Positions 56,115 to 64,000 of a stretch of 64,000 nt of DNA are shown here, piece by piece. Position 1 is the stretch's first letter. Each line of letters starts with the position of its first letter. The notes beneath the pieces are model-generated. The model saw nothing but the letters and a program-made list of their open reading frames with translations. It did no database searches and was not told the DNA's origin. The stretch is taken from the NCBI GenBank assembly GCA_038380435.1, contig JAWZYU010000017.1, forward strand, positions 18,599,283-18,663,282. The letters are read 5' to 3'. This DNA comes from Ryuthela nishihirai (taxonomy: Eukaryota > Arthropoda > Arachnida > Araneae > Heptathelidae). Made by a program: the position numbers and the translations under genes.

Positions 56115-57117
56115 CCTTTGTAGAAATTCTGTTAGGATAATAGTTCCAAGGGGCATATTAATTTTTTTTATAATGCTCATTATATATGTTCAAACCAAAG
56201 ATAAACTCAAAAAATTAAAGAATAAATTTCAATATTTAAAAAGTTGCAGCTTATATCAGGGAAGTAATATAACAATCATTTTGGGAAATGAATGTGTCCT
56301 TTTAAATATATGCTTCCATCTCATTCTCATACAGCTATTTTTGGTGCATTTTTAGAATTATTAAAATTGCACAGTGAAGTAATGTCTTACCAATTTTGCA
56401 GCTACAAATGTTGATATTTCTTAAGTATAGGGTCACCCAGAATAAGGTAGCTCAAAATCAACACCATACAGTAATATCAAAGTATATATATAAATTCTAT
56501 TAATAAAAGTGGCATAAATATGTACATAGAATGTGAATGTTATTTACACTGTAATTTCATGTCATGCTTAAGGTGCACACTTTCATGTTGAAAGCATAGT
56601 CATGCTTGTTTTCAAGTTTTTGGAACATCTTAATTGTCACTGCTGTAATGTTTTCACTTAGATTCTATGTGTCTCTTTGTATGCAATCACAAAATGCATA
56701 TTCCTTGTTTTTTATCTAGTCATACTTTAGTTAAAAAATTTGGTCTAAAATATCATTTGTCAATTTGATATGGAATAACTGTAATGAGATTACAGTAAGT
56801 GATATTTATGAAAAAAAAAAGCTGATAGAAATTAATTCTTTTGTGGTAATTAGAGCTATTTAGGTATCTTATAATAAGGTTAAGTGCATTTCAAGCAAAT
56901 GGGAAGCTAATGATATTTCATACTGCTACCATTCTTCACCTTGCTGCAGCAAATAGAAACATTATTTATAATAGAAATACAGTTTCCTTTTAGTTTTGCT
57001 GAAACCATTTTGCATTGAACTTATGTCTACAGTAGGTGGGTCAAACTGGAATAGTTGTGTATTCTGCATTCTATAGACTTTGAATTCCTGCCTGCCACAC
57101 CCATAAAAAATTTTGCT
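56115..57117. other. Intron 6, no feature recognised
   Basis: AT-rich, unique-looking. Confidence 0.5.
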
Positions 57118-57265
57118 CCTCAGCAGCCCCCTTGCCACAGAGGTCTGACAGGAGCCTATCAGTATTTATCACAGATATTTATTAGAATGGTGGGATCTCA
57201 GCACAATAGTAATACAAATCATGAAAACATACATGCCTTATCCAGGTTTTGAACCAAGTCTTTTA
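57118..57265 (-). mobile_element. SINE B copy, diverged
   Basis: On the minus strand the B box region GGTTCAAAACCTGGATAAGG, the word GCTGAGATCCCACCATTC and AGGCTCCTGTCAGACCTCTG are readable; the second palindrome is broken. Confidence 0.8.
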
Positions 57266-57636
57266 ACTTTACAACCAGACATAACTTGGCTACTAGGACA
57301 CTGATAATTGTTTTCCAAAATTTGATTTTGTCCCAGTTTGGAGGAAAATGCATCTGAATTACCAAAAGAAATAATCTGAGTCAAAAGTAAAATAGAACAG
57401 ATTAACTCAGGAATCATATTTCCTGGGTTGATCTCCACCCCTACACTAACTTTGTAAATGAAGTTTAACAGCAGCCTAACTAATTAAATAATAAATTAAT
57501 GACTAATTATAAAATCTTTAATTAGCATTAACATTTTTTTTTAGATTAAAATAGCTTTTTACTGTTTAACTTATAAAGTACTCTTTTAAATTAGTATAGC
57601 TTGAAACACCATTTTAATTTATGGTATGGTTATGGT
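57266..57636. other. Intron 6, no feature recognised
   Basis: No feature seen. Confidence 0.5.
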
Positions 57637-57945
57637 GTATGTCCAGCTTGAAAACTGTTTATATCCAGATGCCCTGATATTTTTTCACTAGGTTCAGCCA
57701 AAAAAAAATTTGGAACTTTTTGGCAAATAACTAACGAAAGGAATTATGGCATGTGCTAAATTAATCAGCTTATAATTCTGGATCTTATGAAAATGGAATA
57801 TTTAACAAAAAAATACTAGTTTTATTTTAATTGGATTTTTTTGAGTCATTTAGTAAAAAAAAATCTGGCAATGCAAATAAAAATTTATTTAAAAACAAAC
57901 CAATAGATGAAAAATAATGCATGTGAATAAAAAGGTTATTTTTTA
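57637..57945 (-). repeat. TTAA-element fragment (one end only)
   Basis: TGTCCAGCTTGAAAACTG, CAAATAACTAACGAAAGGAA and CTAAATTAATCAGC match the left part of 51822-53201. It ends against another member in the opposite orientation. Confidence 0.7.
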
Positions 57946-59605
57946 ACACTTCCAAAGTCTCCATCGATCATAGACATTGACAGAATCCAAAATGAGAGGC
58001 CCAAGATGTCTCTATGTTCATTTTTAGTACAACAACAAAAAAATTAAAAATACGTAATTTAAACTTTAAAAAATATTTTCTTTTTTTCATTTGGTGCATA
58101 TTTTATTAAATTACAATATAAATAATTTGATAAAGCCATCTGATTGCCATATTTTAGAAGTGCTATACAGTATTGCCAATTTGTTTGTTAACGTTGCACT
58201 ATGCTGAAGCAACCACCTTATTTAAGCTCACAAGTTTGATTTGAACTTATTTGTTTTTTTAGTTTTTAAGTTTGATTATCAACAAATTTTTCCTTAAAGT
58301 TTCAAAAATCTGAAAAATTAAAAAGATGCTATTTTTAAAAATAGACAATTTTGGCAGTAATTGTGAAGTACATTCCTTTGTTTTTTCCCCCCTTGTTTTA
58401 TACAGTTTTCTGCCTTAAACCTGTTTTAATATTCGTAGATTATTTTTTATCATATATACTATTTATCCCAGCATTCTATGCATTTTTCCCGCTCTTCAAA
58501 TCGAAGCTATAAGTAAAACTAAAAAGTAAAAGAAATGCATTACCCAGAAGAAGGCCAGAGTTGTTATTGTTAAAGTTATTGTGAAACTGCCGGGAGACGG
58601 GAAAGACAGGTGCCATGACCAAGTTAATTGCTTGAATGTGTGGCAGTCAATCAGCTATAAAAGTGGATTGTTTACAACAAACTTAGGATAAATTCACCAT
58701 ACATCTAATTAGTATTTATACTTTTGTATTTAAACCTTCATTAACATTTCTGTACACATATTTCTATAAATTACCGATATTTCCTGATATTTCTGTATCG
58801 ATTATTATCGTTTTTTTGCAGTCACACTACATCAGATGGCCAGCTTACAACTTGTTGCTGTGGTTATTTGATTTAACATCACATTAGGTTATATGTTACT
58901 ATTTCTTTTATTATTTCTTCGTTTTCCAGTAAAAAAAAACTCTGATTTTATATCGTTTTCTGGAAATAAATGAGGTCTTTGATACCGAAGCAAAATGTAC
59001 TTTCTTGGCATGGCAAGTTGTTACATGGATGATTTAAGTCAAATACTTGTTGGGTGCTTTTTTGAGTGCAATTCGAGTGAAAATCCCAAAATATTGATGA
59101 TTTAAGTTAAATACTTCCTCCCAACAAATTGAAATGTAAAACTCCCTGCATAAACTTTATTTCCTTTTTTTTTATAATTAAACCTTAATTTTTCATTTTT
59201 GTAGATTTACTTTATTTCTGTAAGTTATTAGTCTTCCCATCGATCAATAATTATCTTTTTTTTATTAGAGTTATGCTACTTTGGATGGCCAGCTTACAAC
59301 TTGTTGCTGTGGATATTTTATTAACATTACATTAGGTTATTGTTATTTAGTTAAAATTAATATCCCATCTGACAGAATTAGTTATTAGGTAACGTTTGGT
59401 ATAAAAAAAAAGCCAAGAAGTATTCCTGCATTTCATAAACACAATAGAAAATCCCATTAATGTGTGAGCAATCCAAGTCACCTTGCATAACACTTGCCCA
59501 TGTTTTAAATTATACAACACTGAAAAGAATCATTAAAAGAAATAAAAATTGTGCTTCAGGTAAATATTATAGTATTCAGGAAGAAATTTCCTTTCGAATA
59601 ATAGG
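57946..59605 (+). repeat. Long member of the TTAA-element family, copy at 58-59.6 kb
   Basis: It opens TTAACACTTCCAAAGTCTCC, a worn version of the terminal repeat, and follows 26880-28690 block by block, as well as 16160-17288 in its first 400 bases. A local repeat of GATGGCCAGCTTACAACTTG occurs at about 58837 and 59284. Confidence 0.7.
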
Positions 59606-60012
59606 GGGCGAGGTTGCTTAGTTGGTAGCATGCCAAGCTCGTAATCTGCAGTTACCAGGTATTATTTTGGTGTTTTTTTTTTTTACCAGTCCCAACTGAA
59701 CCAGTGCTGAGATTTATCTCCGCAAAACTCCTCGCCCTGCCTACAGCCAGTAGGGGACACCCCTGGGCTTGAAAAGGCTACCATGTGTCAGATGGGACAT
59801 TAAGCTGTGGCGCAGTGTGCAGGAGAGCCATACCCTGTGCATGTTAAAGAACATGCAGGATGGCCTTGACTGGAGACTAGCATCTGTCTGCCAACAGCTA
59901 TCCAGTGAGTCCCCTCTCCCAACCTTCTCTGAGCCTTCAGAGTCCTTGTGACCTGGTTATTTAGCCCATTGTGTGCAAAAAATATGCCTCTCAGAGGTAA
60001 AACAATGCAACT
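59606..60012 (+). mobile_element. SINE A copy with interrupted B box
   Basis: Head GGTTGCTTAGTTGGTAGCATG is normal, but where GGTTCGAGTCCC is expected about 25 extra T-rich bases stand between TTACCAGGT and AGTCCCAAC, followed by ACCAG as a possible short duplication. The rest of the body is complete to CTCTCAGAGGTAAAACAA. Confidence 0.9.
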
Positions 60013-60846
60013 AAAATCAGACAGATTTCTCTGGACTTTCTCATTTCAGTTTCTGTCAAGATGTATAATTGATGGGCGCCCTGAATGGGTTAATCTGAGA
60101 AAGGTGTGAACCACTGGTATATGACATACAGCCACCAAAGTAAAGCTCCCTGTTTTCTTGCAAGCTAGACAAAATATTCCAAACAACAAATTTCTAAGTT
60201 TAATAAATGATTGATATTCTTTTCTGGGGGTAATGTAGTGTATTCTCCTTTTGGTTTTCTAACTGTGGAAAAATGTTATGCTTTGTACTTTTTTTGCATT
60301 TAGTTGTTTTGACTTATTCTTATATACTAATACTTTATAATCATTCAATTTGCAAGCAATTTTCACTTTCAGATTCCTTGTAAATATCCCTTTCCTATAG
60401 ATCTCTATTTTTAAAAATATCGTATATCGCCCTAACTCAGATAATGAATAAAGAGCCTAGTTACTATTCTAGTGTGCATATCCTTTACGTTGTGTTAGCT
60501 TTGACTGATGCATTGGTCATAGAACCTAATTTTTGCTTCAATGAGCATGTCTATGTATGAGAAACATGAGCAAGCTAGGAGTAGCCCTTTGCTTTCCTGT
60601 TATAAGCATAGCATACTAAAAAATTATGGAAAGCAGTTAAGATTGTTGTAACCAGATTTGATTATGTTTTGCAATATTATCCGTGTTATTTTGTTATTTT
60701 CAATTCTTGGATTTTTATTTAATCACATACTAATAAATACTGTAATATTGAAAATAAATATGCATACAGACCAGTTTTAGACTATGTAAATAATATATTC
60801 TAACTTAATGGAAAATTATCATTCTTAGTTGATGTTGATATTAATT
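60013..60846. other. Intron 6 or intergenic, no feature recognised
   Basis: AT-rich, unique-looking. Confidence 0.5.
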
Positions 60847-60869
60847 TTAGAGGAAAAATTTTTGAACTT

Positions 60870-60901
60870 GGTGGGATACGAACCCACGACCTCCTGATAA
60901 A
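60870..60901 (-). repeat. tRNA T-arm relic fused to SINE A
   Basis: GGTGGGATACGAACCCACGA is, in reverse, a T-arm-like GTGGGTTCGTATCCCACC with a perfect 5-bp stem. It directly precedes the SINE A lacking its A box, suggesting a chimeric insertion. Confidence 0.5.
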
Positions 60902-61216
60902 TGTCTTGCAGTTCCTATGTTTGAATCCCAGCTGGGTCAGCATTGAGATTTTTCTCTGCAAAATTCCGCACCTTGTCTTTTGTCAGTAGGGGACATGGAT
61001 GGGATGTAAAGCCCTGGCCCCTGTGTGGGAGAGCCATATCTTGTGCATGCTAAAGAACAACTGGATGTTTTTGACAAGAGGCTACCATATGTCTCCTAAC
61101 AACTGCCCAGTGGGTCCCTCCCCTAACCTTCTCTGAGCCCTTGGAGTCGTTGTGACCTGGCAATTTAGCCCATTGTGTGCAAAAAAGTGCCAATCAGAAG
61201 TAAAACAATCCAACCT
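60902..61216 (+). mobile_element. SINE A copy, head cut
   Basis: From GTTTGAATCCCAGCTGGGTC (B box region) to CAATCAGAAGTAAAACAATCC, with a deletion around the GGAAAGGC segment. Confidence 0.9.
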
Positions 61217-61928
61217 GATAAAATGTTATGCACTCTTATTAAGCAGAATAAATATATTCTAAATTTGCATTCCTGGATGGATACCTTGAATTCTAATATA
61301 TGGATAAGTGTAAAAATTCAAACTACAAATTTTCATTTTGCTTCAACAAAAGCTGCAGTTTAAAACAATTATTTTGTATTATCTCCAGTTTGTTGTCAGT
61401 TTTTGGAAATTGTATAATATGTTTACTTTGCACTAAGCAATACATGAAGTGAGAGTAACATACAAGGCATATGTCAGAGTTTAATAAGTGAATGTTTAAT
61501 TATAAAGCATAAAATTTATTCAACTTGTCAGGGATAAGCTAATTTAAAATTATTGGTATATTTTTAGTTATTAGCATATTAGGATGTATAACTATAGGTT
61601 TTTCCAGGCAAACCTCAAAATGCATCATTGTAATGTAATAATGCAGGGTTTTGTCTTTGATGGACCTTTGTCAATTTATCTAGTCTGTAGAGCTTGAATT
61701 TAATAACTTTTATATATTTTCTTTTCTTTGGTAGTCCTTGTCTTCCTTTAGTATTTCTACATTAAATATTCCACTTTATTTTCAACACTCTAATATAAAC
61801 CTTTCGAGAATCTGAATGAGTCTATGCTATTATTAAATTAGGCATAGGAATTATTCAAATTTGTGATTTGGAATGGAATGGGATCTTTGGTGGTGAAGGG
61901 GATGCTATTGAATGTGTAAATACCCATA
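61217..61928. other. No feature recognised
   Basis: AT-rich, unique-looking. Confidence 0.5.
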
Positions 61929-61930
61929 TA

Positions 61931-62513
61931 CAGGATGTCTCAAAAATATAGGTACAAACTTTTAGGGGAGGTAGATAACATCTAAAGGAATGAGAATTGC
62001 ATAGGAACCCATAACTGGAAACATCATGGGAAAGTGGTAGCAGAGGTATAAGATCTGAAAGGACACAAGACAGTGATTAATGGGAAAACATTTATTGGAC
62101 ATAATTATTACAAATGGTGTACTAGATGATACATTTCATAATGTTACAGCTCTTAATTACCCATAATCGCACAAATTTTGATGTGCACGCGCAAACAAAC
62201 GGTGGTCTGGTACATGTCTGTGTGGGAAGCGTTCTTGATACATTTGTTGAGCGGCTCGTCCATTGCCCTCAGCTATTCCATACACTAAGTGCATGTCTGC
62301 CAGCTCTCTTTTCGAATACCTTTGCATGCTCTTCGTCAGCCGACTACCACTTGAATGAGGAAATCCGAAATTTCCCCTTTAGTGCACTGATGAACAGCGC
62401 CGCCTATTGACTTACAGTGATGTTTCTGGTTATGGGTTCCTATGCAATTCTCATTCCTTTACATGTTATCTACCTCCTCTAAAAGTTTGTACCTATATTT
62501 TTGAGACACCCTG
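61931..62513 (-). mobile_element. Internally deleted DD41D-type transposon
   Basis: The ends CAGGATGTCTCAAAAATA and, inverted, CAGGGTGTCTCAAAAATA lie between TA dinucleotides, and terminal repeats extend for nearly 100 bases with few mismatches. On the minus strand it keeps a 5'UTR, the first 56 codons of a DUF4817-type transposase and a 3'UTR; the catalytic part is deleted. It belongs to a different subfamily from the 2.4-kb element. Confidence 0.93.
62157..62327 (-). pseudogene. DD41D transposase N-terminus (56 residues)
   Basis: From the ATG at 62327 it reads KRELADMHLVYGIAEGNGRA, MYQERFPHRH and LFARAHQNL, and stops at TAA (62157-62159). It aligns with residues about 1-55 of the transposase at 2394-3470 (ELADMHLAYG, YEERYPNR, FARVHRNL). 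The open frame is kept through the whole DNA-binding domain and ends just after it. Confidence 0.92.
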
Positions 62514-62725
62514 TATATGGAAATTTAGTATTTTGAAAAGTCCATTGCAAGGTAAAATATAGTCTTTTGGATTTAAAAAAGAAAATGATTGCCTGGTGTT
62601 TCTGATATTACACCTTACAGCTTTCCAAGTGGGTCTTTTCCAGCCTTTTGATAGATATAATGTTATACCATGGGTTTACATTTAGGGTAGCCATAACTTA
62701 TGAACTTTAAAAAAAATACTACATT

Positions 62726-62850
62726 CTTGATGGGAGATGCCATCTAGTTCTAACAGTTGCCTATTGAACCCTCTCCCAACTTGAATTTAGTGGCTCTTGT
62801 GACCTACCAAATTATCACATTACTCTGCAGTGTGCCTCCTAGGTAGGACC
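62726..62850 (+). mobile_element. SINE A fragment, strongly decayed
   Basis: TTGATGGGAGATGCCATCTA, CTCTCCCAACTTGAA and TTGTGACCTACCA follow the order of the SINE A body. Confidence 0.6.
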
Positions 62851-63862
62851 TGGAAATGGGGTAGGTGGATACTGTTCCACTAATTCCAGAAATTTTTTAT
62901 CCTCTATGTTTAACGATAGGAAATAGATCCACTGTATGTGTGTCCACTCCTTTGTAATATTTTTAGTCATGATTATTCAGTTTTGAAACAGATTTTTTAT
63001 GTATTGCTTAATGTCGCCATGTTGGCTAAGGGATCTCTTTTCAACTGATTCTGGAGCATCCACCCTTTTTTTTTCCAATTAAATTTGCGTTGATTTTTAT
63101 CATTTTTTTTAAACATTATACTTAAAGTGTGATACATCCATTACATTACCGAAGTTTGCAATTTATTTTTAATTAATGTCTTATTATTTTAAATATTTTT
63201 AAAATTCCAGAGGTGAGCAAATATCTTTTCTGCTTTCCTCCTGGGATTACATGTGACACAATTCTTACCAGTAATTTTGTATCCCAATGTTCCAAGATAT
63301 GAGTCCTAGTTGTGGTGGTGTTAATTTCTCCACTCATTTGCATCTTGTCCATGGCAGGAAAAAAACACTTTTGTTTGGCTTGGATGAAATTGTGCTTTAA
63401 ATGGGATTGTCTGCTGTGCTTTAAATTGGATACGGCAAGGCTTGATTTAATGCCTTGCCATATCCACATTAACAACAAACTGGATTGCTTTGACTGGAGA
63501 TTCCTATCTTCACCTAATATTATCTGATTTGTCCCCTTTTACAACTTTGTTCTTAACATTGAAACCTTGTGATTTGACCATATAATCCATTGGAAACATA
63601 CCAGCCCATTTTTTATTTAGAATTAACATAGAATATATTCTCAAGCACTATATATACTTGGTAAAGAAGTTGGTAAGAAAAAGATGATATATTGCAGAAT
63701 GAGAACATGAAAGGATTGCAGAATGAGAACATGAAAGAATTGCAGAAACTACAGATGTCTAATGTTGTCTCTTCAGAATCGAAATTTTTCTGAGCATTAT
63801 GCAAAGAATATAAAGAATATGACAAATATTTTCATGTTGTACTGTGTGTCAGTAATTGCCTT
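62851..63862. other. No gene recognised
   Basis: AT-rich. A short local inverted repeat occurs at 63426-63470 (CGGCAAGGC and GCCTTGCC around a 15-base centre), and a 21-base direct repeat (ATTGCAGAATGAGAACATGA) at 63692 and 63715. Confidence 0.5.
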
Positions 63863-63900
63863 TGTCCAATGGTTGCCAACCTTTTTCATTGCTGTTTTAG
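63863..63900 (+). mobile_element. hAT-like terminus relic
   Basis: CCAATGGTTGCCAACCTTTT resembles the common hAT terminus CAGTGGTTCCCAACCTTTTT. The rest of the element would lie to the right. Confidence 0.35.
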
Positions 63901-64000
63901 AGACTCTCATGATTTAGTATCTGTATCTGAAACTATTACAACTCAATTCGTTTTCAAAAATTCATTTCATCATTATAGTCTTTAGTTTATTGTTTAGCTT

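Noticed and set aside
63173..63478. 101-codon minus-strand frame
   Set aside because: No recognisable domain, composition like the flanking AT-rich DNA, and no splice context.
60847..64000. USP catalytic exons
   Set aside because: I looked for Cys-box and His-box words (NTCFMNS, GHY-type) on the + strand and saw none.

Overview
This is invertebrate animal nuclear DNA: AT-rich, with large introns and a heavy load of interspersed repeats, most of it non-coding. The repeat set (a DD41D Tc1/mariner transposon with a DUF4817-type N-terminus, RTE and RNase-H-bearing LINEs, several tRNA-derived SINE families, hAT- and TTAA-type elements) fits an arthropod such as a chelicerate, but the sequence does not settle the species.

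The one host gene I can support is the 5' part of a ubiquitin-specific protease of the USP4/USP11/USP15 family on the + strand. Six exons (7855-7949, 31348-31475, 35168-35334, 43133-43223, 47815-47960, 53858-53913) have consensus GT/AG borders and compatible phases throughout. Together they encode about 227 residues: the start, the DUSP domain and the first ubiquitin-like domain. The Cys/His catalytic exons are not in the window and should lie beyond 64 kb. Everything from 7.95 kb on is therefore mostly intron, and intron 1 alone is 23.4 kb.

Layout: 1-6.45 kb is a stack of nested elements (an RNase-H LINE against a DD41D transposon with an intact transposase, against a 2.8-kb repeat that recurs inverted at 39-41.8 kb). 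7.85 kb holds USP exon 1. 8.1-9.8 kb and 17.8-21.4 kb hold two closely related RTE retrotransposons in opposite orientation, the second full-length with an 8-bp target duplication. 14.7-16.1 kb holds a third RTE fragment split by a SINE. 16.2-17.3, 26.9-28.7, 51.8-53.2 and 57.6-59.6 kb hold members of a TTAA-flanked repeat family. 28.7-29.8 kb holds broken Tc1 transposases. 38.5-42.9 kb is a Tc1 element split by a 3.2-kb hAT-type insertion. 48.2-48.8 kb is a deleted Tc1 element, 54.7-55.5 kb a decayed mariner, and 61.9-62.5 kb an internally deleted DD41D-type element.

Two SINE families dominate the rest. SINE A (about 380 bp, tRNA-like head, 12 copies) and SINE B (about 200 bp, tRNA-like head, two perfect palindromes before a TTTA-rich tail, 10 copies) lie throughout the introns. 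Several long inverted repeats (27997-28111, 30668-31163, 34267-34470, 37981-38468) look like foldback elements or MITEs and are the least explained structures here. I ran no searches: family names come from motif recognition, and repeat borders without a target duplication are approximate.
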